Shown here one piece after another: positions 42,952 through 51,987 of a stretch of DNA of 64,000 nt. The translations under genes and the position numbers were made by a program. The DNA comes from Patescibacteria group bacterium (lineage in GTDB: Bacteria > Patescibacteriota > Microgenomatia > UBA1406 > GWC2-37-13): NCBI GenBank assembly GCA_026004435.1, contig BPJD01000002.1, positions 124,001 through 188,000 of the forward strand. The letters run 5' to 3'. A model generated the notes under the pieces. That model did not search any database and was not told the DNA's origin. It saw only the letters and a list, made by a program, of their open reading frames with translations. Position 1 is the first letter of the stretch. Every line of letters begins with the position of its first letter.

Positions 42952-43357
42952 ATAATGTTTATTTTGCGCTAGGGGAGAATCTTTTTGTTCAATTTTAATC
43001 ATCAGCTATTTTTTTATTAATTTTATTTTTTTTCTTAATCAGAGCCTTTATTTTATTAATATAAATAAGTTTTACTTCTCTATAACTAATGTCCTGTTTT
43101 AGATAATGTCGTACTTTTAATTTATATTGTTATAAAAACCTTATTTAAATTAACTCTGCTCTAGTCTGTTTTCTGGTTTTTTTGCGCAAGTTGTCCTTGT
43201 TCTTTTATCAATTAATTCTGTTATAATTAGTACTTAGTACTGTGAAAGTATTAGTTGTTCGTAATAGTTTGGTATAGCTTAAGTTATAAAAGTCTCTTAA
43301 AATGCGAATTTTGGGCATTTTTAGTTTTAGGTTGTTTTGATAGTCTATATAATAAAT

Positions 43358-43936
43358 ATGTTTATTCCTGGAAAAAAATTAGATCAAATTTTGCTTAAGG
43401 ATACAGAGTTAGTTACTATTAGGTATCCAAGATGGCAGGATCTGGATAAACTTTTGGAGTATACAAATAACTTGGCGCAGGAGGATACTTATATTGCTTT
43501 AGATAATAGAGCTATTTCAAGAGATGAAGAAATTGAGTACTTGAGCAGTACTTTTAAAGCAATTGAACAAGGAAATAAAGTGTTATTAATAGCTGAGTTA
43601 AATAACAAGATAATCTCTGTAGCTGATATTAAAAGAAAAAGTAATTTTGCAAAAGAAAAACATATCGGAATATTGGGGATCTCTGTTAGTAAGGATTATC
43701 GTGGTTTAGGTTTGGGCAAAGTTATGCTGTCAAGTGTTATAAAAGAAGCAAGTAATGTAATATCAGGTTTAAAGATGATTGTTTTAGAAGTTTTTTCTGA
43801 AAATGAGGTTGCTGTTAATTTATACAAAAGATTTGGTTTTGTAGAGTTTGGAAGACTTAAGAAAGGTCTTTATTATAAAGATAGTTATATAGACTGTATA
43901 AAAATGGTATATTATCTTTCTGATGAGTCAAATTAA
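43358..43936 (+). CDS. GNAT-family N-acetyltransferase
   Basis: 192 residues from MFIPGKKLDQILL; a longer TTG start at 43337 would overlap the -10-like TATAAT at 43348. Acetyl-CoA motif A: ISVSKDYRGLGLGKVMLSSVIKEA (R-G-L-G-L-G-K), motif B: LEVFSENEVAVNLYKRFGFVEFGRL. This is the RimJ/RimL or PhnO-like layout; the substrate is not determinable. It overlaps tgt by 14 bases. Confidence 0.88.
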   Translation: MFIPGKKLDQILLKDTELVTIRYPRWQDLDKLLEYTNNLAQEDTYIALDNRAISRDEEIEYLSSTFKAIEQGNKVLLIAELNNKIISVADIKRKSNFAKEKHIGILGISVSKDYRGLGLGKVMLSSVIKEASNVISGLKMIVLEVFSENEVAVNLYKRFGFVEFGRLKKGLYYKDSYIDCIKMVYYLSDESN

Positions 43937-45005
43937 GATTAGGAATAAAATCCTTAACCTGCCAGTTTATTTTCCTGATGCCACCAGAGGTGTTGTCAGG
44001 TCAGTGGATTCTGTTGATCTTGCAGGTTGTGGACTTGAGGGTGTTTTGGTGAACACTTATCATCTTCATCAATTTCCCGGAGATAAGTATATTGCAGAGT
44101 TTGGCGGAGTTTCAAGGTTTATGAACTTTGACGGTGTTTTTGTGTCAGACTCTGGCGGTTTTCAGATTATGAGTTTGATTTACAAAACAGGCAAAGGTAA
44201 AATTACATCAGAAGGAGTTAAGTTTGGCAATACTTTATTGACTCCTGAAAAATCAATTGAGATTCAGTTTAATTTGGGCACTGATATTATTATTGCTTTA
44301 GATTATTTTACAGATCCAAAAGCAAATTTAGATGAGGTTGAAACTAGTGTTAAAATAACAACAGAGTGGGCAAAACGGTGCAAGCAGGAGTATGAAAAAC
44401 AAATAGAATGTCGTAAATTAGAAGAAGGAAATAGGCCTTTGTTTTTGGCTGTAATTCAAGGCGGCAGAAACAAAAAGATGAGAGAAAAATCTGCAAAAGA
44501 GTTGTTAAAGATTGGTTTTGATGGTTATGGTTTTGGTGGTTGGATTATAGATGAAAACGGTAGATTGGATTATGATATCAGCAAGTTTAATGCTGAGCTG
44601 ACTCCTGACTCCAGTTTAAGATTTGCTTTAGGTGTCGGCAAACCTGAAGATTTAGTTAAGTGTGTTGGCTTTGGCTACCATATGTTTGACTGTGTCTTGC
44701 CCACACGAGATGCCAGACATAAAAGGTTGTATGTTTACAAAACCAATGATTTGGAAAAAATTTTATCGGGTCAAGATGATTTTTATGGGTTTTATTATTT
44801 GCAAAGAGCCAAATATCTTAGTCAGAACCTGAAGAACAGACAAATAGATAATTTTTGCGATTGTTTTACCTGCAGGACCTATTCTCTACCCTACCTAAGC
44901 TATCTAGTTAAAATTAATGAGACTTTAGCTTTTAGATTAGCAACGATTCATAATTTAAGGTTTTATACAAGATTAATTGGTTATCTTAGGCAGATTAATT
45001 GCTAA
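43923..45005 (+). CDS. tgt: tRNA-guanine transglycosylase
   Basis: 360 residues, TIM barrel. Catalytic/substrate Asp in FVSDSGGFQIMS, LGVGKPEDLVKCVGFGYHMFDCVLPTRDARH with the nucleophilic Asp, and zinc site CDCFTCRTYSLPYL ... IHN near the C-terminus. It exchanges guanine 34 for preQ1/queuine in GUN anticodons. It is slightly shorter than the 370-380 residue bacterial enzyme, and the text YKTGKGKITSEGVKFG is standard. Confidence 0.9.
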   Translation: MSQIKIRNKILNLPVYFPDATRGVVRSVDSVDLAGCGLEGVLVNTYHLHQFPGDKYIAEFGGVSRFMNFDGVFVSDSGGFQIMSLIYKTGKGKITSEGVKFGNTLLTPEKSIEIQFNLGTDIIIALDYFTDPKANLDEVETSVKITTEWAKRCKQEYEKQIECRKLEEGNRPLFLAVIQGGRNKKMREKSAKELLKIGFDGYGFGGWIIDENGRLDYDISKFNAELTPDSSLRFALGVGKPEDLVKCVGFGYHMFDCVLPTRDARHKRLYVYKTNDLEKILSGQDDFYGFYYLQRAKYLSQNLKNRQIDNFCDCFTCRTYSLPYLSYLVKINETLAFRLATIHNLRFYTRLIGYLRQINC

Positions 45006-45432
45006 AGGTTCTTTTTCTCTCCACTAAATCTTTTATTTGTTCTTTATCTATTTGTGTTATTGTTACAGTAATTATTGTAGTTGCTTTTATTGGATTTTTT
45101 GGTTCAATATTAAGACTAAATTGAATAACGATGTAAAGACATTCTGCTGCTTTAGAGTTTGTTGTAACATTTTCAAAAATTTCTGCATAAATTGGTGTTT
45201 TAAGGTATGATAAAGCCTCACTTAGTAATCTTTTTAAGTTGTAAATAACTTTTGCTTTTTGAATCCCACTAAAGATGTACATTATTTGCGTTGTTTTACT
45301 TTGTTGGCCTGATGTATCAAGGACAACTTTTTCAACTTGGTAATTTATTATAATTCCATCGATAATTTCTATTATTTCTGCTATTTGCTGATCTCTGCTT
45401 GCTGCAGATCTCTGATCATTGTTTATGATCAT
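44995..45432 (-). CDS. Hypothetical protein
   Basis: 145 residues, mixed alpha/beta, no membrane helix or Cys-rich motif: MIINNDQRSAASRDQQIAEIIEIIDGIIINYQVEKVVLDTS ... SLNIEPKNPIKATTIITVTITQIDKEQIKDLVERKR. Alternating hydrophobic strands near 95-130 suggest a beta sheet. It is third of a minus-strand set with the 45449 and 46077 genes and overlaps the tgt end by 11 bases. No family recognised. Confidence 0.6.
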   Translation of the reverse strand: MIINNDQRSAASRDQQIAEIIEIIDGIIINYQVEKVVLDTSGQQSKTTQIMYIFSGIQKAKVIYNLKRLLSEALSYLKTPIYAEIFENVTTNSKAAECLYIVIQFSLNIEPKNPIKATTIITVTITQIDKEQIKDLVERKRTFSN

Positions 45433-45448
45433 TGTTATTAGTAGGTTT

Positions 45449-46039
45449 TTAAGTTATTGACTCTATTTCTTGAGTAGTGTTTACAAAGGCTAATAATAAG
45501 TATAAAAGAGTCTTAAGTTGTTCAATAATTTCTTCTGTTCTTGCCTTGGTTTCTTCCAGTGTTCTAATTTGATTTCGCATAGTTTTAAAGCTGTCAGTTA
45601 TTTTTCTAATATTATCTGATGCTTGGTTAATATTTTTTATCTTAGGGTTAAAGCCTTGTTGTTTTGCTTGCGTTAATTCTTCATCACTAGGATTTTGACT
45701 ATTAAAATACAGTAAGTTAAGAAGATCAGAAAGCATGCTTAACTTTTGGTTTAGGACATAATCTGCTGTCTCAGGAGAAATTTCTTGTGTTAATGAATTA
45801 TTATGGCAGTAGGAAAGATAATCTCTAATTGTTTGAATAATAGCTCCTTTGACTTCATTAAGGCTATCAAAAAACTCTCCCAAATGAGCAAATAGCTGCT
45901 CAATTCCTTGATCACTAATTAAATAATTTAAGTATTCAGGTTGATCTGGAAGTTTTGCTAAAACATCTGCAAATGGAATTCCTTTATTAGCATCGTATTG
46001 TTTCTTTAGCGATAGAACTTCATTAATTCTGTCAACCAT
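45449..46039 (-). CDS. Hypothetical helical protein
   Basis: 196 residues, all-helical, with a coiled-coil C-terminal third (KNINQASDNIRKITDSFKTMRNQIRTLEETKARTEEIIEQLKTLLYLLLAF). No signal peptide, no known motif. It lies between the APH-like gene (37 bases upstream) and the 145-residue protein (16 bases downstream), so the three probably form one operon. Confidence 0.65.
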   Translation of the reverse strand: MVDRINEVLSLKKQYDANKGIPFADVLAKLPDQPEYLNYLISDQGIEQLFAHLGEFFDSLNEVKGAIIQTIRDYLSYCHNNSLTQEISPETADYVLNQKLSMLSDLLNLLYFNSQNPSDEELTQAKQQGFNPKIKNINQASDNIRKITDSFKTMRNQIRTLEETKARTEEIIEQLKTLLYLLLAFVNTTQEIESIT

Positions 46040-46076
46040 CTGTTGTATACTGATATTTTTGTCAGCAATTCTATTT

Positions 46077-46975
46077 TTATTCTAAGGTAATGTTTAATAA
46101 AGTCAAGTAAGCATCAAGCCAGTTATTTAAGATTGCTTGCATTTTTTTTATTTTGTTGGGGTCTTTTATTTCCAAGATATCCAAATTTAGGGCTGCGCAG
46201 AGTCTCTCAGCTACTGAGATGTTGTGCAGTTGCTCAATGTCTTTTTGGTATAACCCTTGAGTTGTTTTATTGGATTTGACTGATAATAGTATTGTCTTAG
46301 TCCATTTTTGCAGTTGGTTTTCAATTTCTTTTTTCGAGTAATCTGACAATCCTAGTATATACCACTCAAAGGCAAAGACTGAGTCATATAAAGGGTATGA
46401 CCAGCCATAAAATAGATTTGAAAAAATATAGTAATACTCGCCCTTTTTCTTAATGTCGTAAATTGATAGGTGTTTGTGGCAGAACTCTAAGTTTTTGATT
46501 GTTATTAATCGATCAAGTTTTTTTGCAACTTTTTTCAGTTTTTCGTCTTGTTCTATGGTTAATAAATCCTTTAGTTTATGGTTTAGTCGTATTGTTCTCC
46601 ATTTGTTGAATCTCTGCCAGTAGGAATCATATACTTTAGGTTTGGGAAAAATGGCTGGTACAAAACTTTTTTTAAGTTCTTGCCAGATTGAAAAAAACTC
46701 CAAAATCTTTTTTTCTGATGTAAGTTTATAGGGCTCAATGATCGGATCAGCTTCAATTTTTTCAAAGATATAATACTCAAGTTTCAGGTGGTTGTCCCAG
46801 TCTGACTGGTAAAAAGTTTGAGGCACTTTTAGGATTTTGCTTTTATTCTGCTGACTAAATTTAGCAATTAAATCTGGCTCTCTATAATAAGGTATTTTAT
46901 TATAATTTTGATTTTGTCTTTAATATCAATGTTTTTAAAGTAGTCGTCTGTTGGTGATACTCCACTGTATGACAT
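46077..46975 (-). pseudogene. Degenerate APH/kinase-fold protein, frameshifted near its start
   Basis: Minus strand. ATG at 46975 gives MSYSGVSPTDDYFKNIDIKDK, then a one-base loss in an A4 run (T run 46912-46915). Adding one A gives NQNYNKIPYYREPDLIAKFSQQNKS and a continuous 299-residue protein. The segment FCHKHLSIYDIKKKGEYYYIFSNLFYGWSYPLYDSVFAFEWYIL resembles the catalytic/metal region of aminoglycoside-phosphotransferase-like kinases (HGDLHxxN ... IDW). However, the catalytic Asp is replaced (CHKHLSIYD), so a pseudokinase is likely. The 249-codon portion from 46826 can be translated alone. Function unknown. Confidence 0.55.
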
Positions 46976-46977
46976 AA

Positions 46978-48126
46978 TTAATTATTGATAAGCAATGTTT
47001 TGTTAATTTTTATTAATTTGTCGTCATTCTCTTTGGGATCTCCTCTACCGTCTGTATTGCTTGTTAGAATATAAAAATTTTCTTCAATGTCTACTGCTAT
47101 AGTTCTTATTCTACCAAGCTGATTTTTATAAAATTCTTTAAGTTGCTTGGTTTCAAGATTGAGTCTGTAAATTGCTGATCCTCTAAGACCTGCAAAAAAC
47201 AGATAGTTGTTGACAATAACTGCTCCTGAAGGAGCCCAGGTGTCTTCTGATCCAGAGTGTATGAAAGGTTTCATCATTCCTGGTTTTTCTTCGTCTCCTT
47301 TTATTTCAGGCCAGCCGTAGTTGCCTGCTTTTATAATTTTGTTTACTTCATCAAATCCAGATTGCAGTCCTGAAGGACCGTGTTCAGTTATCCAGAGCTG
47401 TTTATTGCTATCCCATGCTAAACCTTGTGGATTCCTGTGCCCATAGGAGAAAACAGCATTATTAAATGGGTTATCTTCTGGAATTGATCCCTCATCTGTT
47501 AATCTTAATATTTTGCCGCTTAATCGGTTGATATCTTGCGCTGATTGAGCATTGCCGGCATCTCCTGTTGTAATATATAGATAATTGTCTGGTCCAAACT
47601 TAATTCTGCCGCCATCATGAAATACTGCTCCGGGTATGTTGTCTATAATAGTCTTGTTAAACTGAAGTTTGTTGTTTGTTAGTTTGTATCTGTCAACTTT
47701 ATTAAGGATACTTGTGCCTTTTTTGTAGGTTAAGTAAAAGTATAGATACTGGTTGTGTTCAAAGTCTGGATGCTTTTCTGCTCCAAGCAGTCCTCCTTCG
47801 CCAATATGAAATACCTCAGATAATTTATACTCATTTGATAATTGATTCTTTGAGTATAGCTTTACTCTTCCCGGTCTTTCTGTAATAAGAAAACTGTCTT
47901 TGGTCAGGAATACAATTTCCCAAGGTATATTAAGTTTTGTTAAAATAACTTGAATATCTTGATTGTTCTCTGGTTTGCTGTCTGGCGGCTCAACCTCTCT
48001 TGGTGTGTTTTGGGGCTCTAGAAAAATTCTTGATTTCTGGATGTCTAGAAAAAATAAACTGATAAAAGCTAAAATTAAGATTAAAATTAAGATGAATTTT
48101 GTTCTTTTGTTTGTTGGTATTTTCAT
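46978..48126 (-). CDS. PQQ-dependent sugar dehydrogenase-like protein (GSDH family)
   Basis: 382 residues with an N-terminal signal/anchor (FILILILILAFISLFFLDI). Six-bladed beta-propeller text: LNIPWEIVFLTKDSFLITERPGRVKLY, HIGEGGLLGAEKHPDF, HDGGRIKFGPDNYLYITTGDAG, SYGHRNPQGLAWD, TEHGPSG and DTWAPSGAVI. These are the conserved glucose/sorbosone dehydrogenase motifs, including the catalytic His in HDGGR and the PQQ-contacting residues. Exported sugar oxidation is expected if PQQ is available. No PQQ synthesis genes are seen here, so it may use scavenged cofactor or only bind sugars. Confidence 0.88.
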   Translation of the reverse strand: MKIPTNKRTKFILILILILAFISLFFLDIQKSRIFLEPQNTPREVEPPDSKPENNQDIQVILTKLNIPWEIVFLTKDSFLITERPGRVKLYSKNQLSNEYKLSEVFHIGEGGLLGAEKHPDFEHNQYLYFYLTYKKGTSILNKVDRYKLTNNKLQFNKTIIDNIPGAVFHDGGRIKFGPDNYLYITTGDAGNAQSAQDINRLSGKILRLTDEGSIPEDNPFNNAVFSYGHRNPQGLAWDSNKQLWITEHGPSGLQSGFDEVNKIIKAGNYGWPEIKGDEEKPGMMKPFIHSGSEDTWAPSGAVIVNNYLFFAGLRGSAIYRLNLETKQLKEFYKNQLGRIRTIAVDIEENFYILTSNTDGRGDPKENDDKLIKINKTLLINN

Positions 48127-48197
48127 AAATATTGTAGTTTAAAATAGTTGTACAGAACTATAGATATTGACTGTTGTATAAATGCTATAAATATCGG

Positions 48198-48518
48198 TTA
48201 AATTACTCTTATTCCTGTTTTTGTCTTTGTTTCAGGTGCTATTAATACAATTCTGCCTTTATTATTGGCTGCCAGCAGCATACCTTGACTTTCAATATTG
48301 GCAATTGTTTTCGGTTCTAAATTTTTTACAACAACTATTTGTTTCTCAATCAGCTCCTCTGGTTTGTAATCCTTAGCAATACCTGAAACTATCTGAATTG
48401 TTTTATCACCTATATCAACAGCAAGTTTTAGAAGTTTGTCATAGCCCGGTATTTTCTCAGCAGAGATTATCCTGCCTATAACTAACTCAATTTTTGAAAA
48501 CTCAGTTATTGAGATCAT
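48198..48518 (-). CDS. tRNA-binding OB-fold protein (MetG C-terminal/Trbp111-like)
   Basis: 106 residues: FSKIELVIGRIISAEKIPGYDKLLKLAVDIGDKTIQIVSGIAKDYKPEELIEKQIVVVKNLEPKTIANIESQGMLLAA. This is the EMAP-II/Trbp111 domain found at the C-terminus of methionyl-tRNA synthetase and as stand-alone CsaA or Trbp111. No catalytic synthetase domain nearby. Probably a dimeric tRNA-structure-binding chaperone or a split MetG subunit. Confidence 0.85.
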   Translation of the reverse strand: MISITEFSKIELVIGRIISAEKIPGYDKLLKLAVDIGDKTIQIVSGIAKDYKPEELIEKQIVVVKNLEPKTIANIESQGMLLAANNKGRIVLIAPETKTKTGIRVI

Positions 48519-48548
48519 AGGTTGTTATCAAAATAATTTACAAAATAG

Positions 48549-48578
48549 TTGCATTTCTTGTTAAAGATTACATATAAT
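48549..48578 (+). promoter_or_regulatory. Promoter of thyA-folA
   Basis: TTGCAT (48549-48554), 18-base spacer, TATAAT (48573-48578), with a second overlapping TATAAT at 48579-48584. This places the transcript start about 9 bases before the ATG at 48594 and excludes the upstream in-frame start at 48549. Confidence 0.6.
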
Positions 48579-48593
48579 TATAATTGTTTTTTT

Positions 48594-49493
48594 ATGAAAA
48601 TATATTTAAATTTGCTTAAGGATGTTTTGGACAATGGCGTAAAGGAGCTAAATGATAGGACTGGCGTTGGAACATTAAAGGTTTTTGGCAGAATGCTTAG
48701 GTTTGACCTTAGCAAGGGTTTTCCTCTGCTTACTACAAAAAAGATGTTTGTTAAAGGTATTATTTATGAGTTGCTGTGGTTTTTAAATGGAGACTCCAAT
48801 ATTAAATTTTTAGTTAGAAATGGTGTCAATATTTGGAATGAATGGCCTTTTCAAAATTATCTTAAGGCTAATAACTTAGATTCTAAATATCCTATTTATT
48901 CTTCTGGTTGGAAAAAACAATTGAAACTGTTTATAGAAAAAATTAAAACCGATGATGAGTTTGCTGATAAATGGGGTGATTGTGGACCAATTTATGGAGT
49001 TCAGTGGCGTAATTTTTATGGTTTTGATCAGTTAGATTGGGTTGTCAATGAGATTAGAGCAAACCCATCAAGTAGAAGGTTAATAGTTAGCGCTTGGAAT
49101 CCTCCTTTAATTTCTAAGATGGCTTTGCCTCCTTGTCATGTGTTATACCAGTTTCAGGTTTCACAAGATAAGCTAAACTGTTTGATGTATCAACGGTCTG
49201 TTGATGTTTTTTTGGGTTTGCCTTTTAATATAGCTTCATATTCGTTATTAACAATGATGGTTGCACAGGTTACTGGATATAAAGTTGGTGATTTAGTTAT
49301 GGCTTTAGGAGACACTCATATATATCTTAATCATTTAAATCAGGTTAAACTTCAGTTGAGTCGCAAGCCTTATAAACTGCCAAAGATGCAGTTAAATCCT
49401 AATGTGAAAGATCTTTTCTCTTTTCAGTATTCGGATTTTAAATTAGTTGGTTATAAATCTCATCCGCCTATAAAAGCGCCTATTGCAGTATGA
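48594..49493 (+). CDS. thyA: Thymidylate synthase
   Basis: 299 residues starting [15 protein letters not shown]. Converts dUMP to dTMP with methylene-tetrahydrofolate. Motifs: [40 protein letters not shown], catalytic Cys-181 in [30 protein letters not shown] and [12 protein letters not shown]. Between 80 and 120 there is a lineage-specific insertion ([24 protein letters not shown]). It overlaps folA by ATGA; the two act together since ThyA produces dihydrofolate. dut at the left edge supplies dUMP. Confidence 0.95.
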   Translation: MKIYLNLLKDVLDNGVKELNDRTGVGTLKVFGRMLRFDLSKGFPLLTTKKMFVKGIIYELLWFLNGDSNIKFLVRNGVNIWNEWPFQNYLKANNLDSKYPIYSSGWKKQLKLFIEKIKTDDEFADKWGDCGPIYGVQWRNFYGFDQLDWVVNEIRANPSSRRLIVSAWNPPLISKMALPPCHVLYQFQVSQDKLNCLMYQRSVDVFLGLPFNIASYSLLTMMVAQVTGYKVGDLVMALGDTHIYLNHLNQVKLQLSRKPYKLPKMQLNPNVKDLFSFQYSDFKLVGYKSHPPIKAPIAV

Positions 49494-49972
49494 TAATCTC
49501 AATTATTGCGGCTGTTGCTGAAAAAAATTATGTTATTGGCGACAATAATAAACTGATCTGGCATATTCCGGCTGATCTTAAAAGGTTTAAGTCTTTAACC
49601 TATGGTCATCATATCATTATGGGTAGAAAAACCTATGAGTCGTTAGGAAAACCTTTGCCTGGAAGAACTAATATTGTTTTAACTAGAGACAAGCACTACT
49701 CTGTTGAAGGAGGTTTAGTTTTTAATTCTTTAGAGTCAGCATTGGATTATTGCAGAGATGAAAACGAATCTGAAGTTTTTATAATTGGAGGAGCAGAAAT
49801 TTATAAACAATCTTTGAATTTGGCTGATAGATTGTATATAACTTGGGTTAAAGGAGATTATAAAGGCGATTCTTATTTTCCTAACTTTGATCTTAATAAC
49901 TGGAGTTTGGTAAGTAATGAAGACTTTGATTCATATAGGTTTTCGATCTATGAAAAAAAGATTAAATCTTGA
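49490..49972 (+). CDS. folA: Dihydrofolate reductase
   Basis: 160 residues. [33 protein letters not shown] (Trp-22 and Asp-27 region), [24 protein letters not shown] and [24 protein letters not shown]. Reduces dihydrofolate with NADPH; it closes the thymidylate cycle with ThyA. Translationally coupled to thyA by a 4-base overlap. Confidence 0.95.
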   Translation: MIISIIAAVAEKNYVIGDNNKLIWHIPADLKRFKSLTYGHHIIMGRKTYESLGKPLPGRTNIVLTRDKHYSVEGGLVFNSLESALDYCRDENESEVFIIGGAEIYKQSLNLADRLYITWVKGDYKGDSYFPNFDLNNWSLVSNEDFDSYRFSIYEKKIKS

Positions 49973-50019
49973 GTACTTCTCTACTCTATTTTCAAATAAT
50001 ATTCTATTATTAAAATAGA

Positions 50020-51281
50020 ATGCAAAAAAATTACAACAACTATTCGTTATCTGATCTTATAAAGATTATTTCAAGTGATCAGAACAGATTTGAGGTTTTT
50101 AATCAGCTTAATGATAATCTTCAGGCTGAGGTGTTGTCTAAACTTAATAAAAAGATTCAAAAACAGATTATTAAAAAATTATCTGATGACCAGTTGTATG
50201 AAATATTTAAATCACTTGATCCTGTTATTCTTTATGACTTTATTAAATTTTTAGATGCTGGCAGAAGGAATAAAGTTCTGAGCAGATTTGATAATCATAT
50301 TCAGAAGTCTTTGAAAATGTTAAATAAACTTTCAAAGGATTCCGCAATAGGTTTGATGAGTTTTGATTATATCCAAGTTAATGTTAATGATAGAATTGCA
50401 GATGTATCTGATAGGATAAAACTTCATGAAAAACGAACTGGCAAAATTCCAGTAATCTTTGTGATGGATAAGGGTAAGCTAAAAGGGTATCTTCCTATTG
50501 ATAAGTTGGTTTTGGCTCATCCTAAAAAGAGTGTATTTTTTTTTATGAAAAAAATAATTACTATTAAGCCTCATACGCCAGCTGAGAAGATAATCAGGTA
50601 TTTTAAAAACTTTCCTCATAGCAAGGCGGCAGTGGTTGATGAAACTGGAGATATATTAGGTGTTATTTATGCAGATGATATTTTGGATTATATTATTAAA
50701 AAAGATTCAATTACTTTATATAATCTGGCTGGAGTTGATAATGAGGAATCTGTTTTAGATTCTGCTCTTACCAAGGTTAGGTATAGGTATAAGTGGCTGA
50801 TTTTGAATTTAGCAACAGCTTTTTTAGCGGCATTTACAGTAAAGTTGTTTGATAATGTAATCTCTAAGTATGTTTTATTAGCTGTTTATATGCCAATAGT
50901 AGCAGGTATGGGAGGAAACTCTGCTACTCAGACTCTTGCTGTTATAGTTAGAGCTTTAGTCTTAAAACAATAAACTTGAAGATGTTTTCTAATGTTGTTA
51001 GACAAGAGGTGTTGGCAGGTTTAATCAATGGTTTGGTCAATGGAGCTATTGTCTTTGCTGTAGTAATGCTGGTTAATAATGATCTTAAAATTGGGTTGTT
51101 ATTGGCTTGCGCTTTGGTTTTTAATCTGATTATTGCTGGATTTTTTGGCACTTTGATTCCTCTGGTAATGAAAAGTTTAGGTAAAGACCCTGCCAGCTCT
51201 GCAACTATCTTTATAACTACAGCAACAGATGTCTTTGGATTTTTTTTCTTTTTGGGCTTAGCTAAATTATTTTTAAGTTAA
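50020..51281 (+). pseudogene. mgtE: MgtE-type Mg2+ transporter split by a one-base frameshift
   Basis: The first frame (50020-50973, 317 residues) carries MgtE-N helical repeats, two CBS domains (about 130-245) and the first two membrane helices ending MGGNSATQTLAVIVRALVLKQ. It stops at TAA 50971-50973. The second frame (from about 50970, ending 51281) gives INLKMFSNVVRQEVLAGLINGLVNGAI and the remaining helices with LGKDPASSATIFITTATDVFGFFFF. Adding one A beside 50969-50970 joins them into a 420-residue protein of normal MgtE length. The two pieces could also be made separately from TTG 50976, but a split MgtE would be unusual. This is either a recent mutation or a sequence error. Confidence 0.8.
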
Positions 51282-51288
51282 CAGCTGA

Positions 51289-51987
51289 ATGGATAGCCTA
51301 GAAAATAATCAATCATTTAATGAGCAGCCATTAAGAAGTGAGACAGAGCTGGAGCTTTTAAGAAACTATGGCGAAAGTCTTAAGAGGTTATATGATTAGA
51401 TTGAGTATCATATAAATATTTTAAAACAAGGTCAAAATCAAGATGCTTACAACAAGGTAAAGAAAGACCTATTGAGGTTTGTTAAATTTTTAGGTGATTT
51501 CATTTTGACTCCTCTTCCAATGTCTTTATTAACAAGGTTTCTTGATCAATCAAAAAAGTTGCAGGTTTTTGATTTAGATGGTTTAATTGATTTCATCAGA
51601 TTCTTAAGGCTTGCTGGTTATGCCTTAATTAATAGTTCCTTATCTCAATCTTTAGGCAATGAAGTTTATTTAAGGTCGTTATTAATCTATTTTGATTTAA
51701 AACAAAACAGTTTAGATGTCTTAAAAGACTGTAATTTATTACCTTATGTGGTTGATGCCTCAGACAAGTTTAAGGTGGAGGTCTTTCAAAAGTTGGATAA
51801 TTTATATGGCGATACTTCTATTGAGAATGATTTTGATTTTAATTTTAATTTATCAGCAGTTTTGGAAAGTAATATGCCTTTTTTATATAACATTGGCTTT
51901 TTAATTAGTTTATCTTATGTGTATCTTCATTGTGTGTTTATATATAAAGTTATAGCTTTACTTGGCGAAGTTTATCTGTCTTATTAA
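51289..51987 (+). pseudogene. Hypothetical gene with an in-frame amber stop
   Basis: Starts ATG 51289, 7 bases after the mgtE frame: MDSLENNQSFNEQPLRSETE, then TAG at 51397-51399 (codon 37), then open in the same frame to 51987 (232 codons in total). A TTG at 51472 could start the 171-residue C-terminal part (MRFVKFLGDFILTPLPMSLLTRF). The text is helical, with a hydrophobic C-terminus (NIGFLISLSYVYLHCVFIYKVIAL). Its last 38 bases overlap the convergent MFS gene. No family recognised. Confidence 0.5.

Larger units (their letters stand above)
42448..43336. other. 890-base intergenic region with repeats and palindromes
   Basis: No open frame of interest on either strand. It holds two copies of an 11-base direct repeat, a 22-base palindrome, a second hairpin, four TCGTGA hexamers (42521, 42547, 42595, 42685), and one exact DnaA-box match TGTGGATAA at 42738-42746. 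It is the longest gene-free stretch in the window. I cannot assign an RNA family. Confidence 0.5.

Noticed and set aside
42448-43336. tmRNA, RNase P RNA, SRP RNA or CRISPR array
   Set aside because: No tRNA-like domain, no conserved P RNA or SRP core motifs, and no regularly spaced repeats of CRISPR size. No CRISPR array was seen elsewhere in the window.
48549-48593. Longer N-terminus of ThyA
   Set aside because: It overlaps the -35 and -10 boxes and adds residues without family similarity.
4657-51399. Recoded TAG (stop read as an amino acid)
   Set aside because: TAG ends intact genes here (for example at 2567-2569), and the interrupted genes also contain TAA; decay is simpler.
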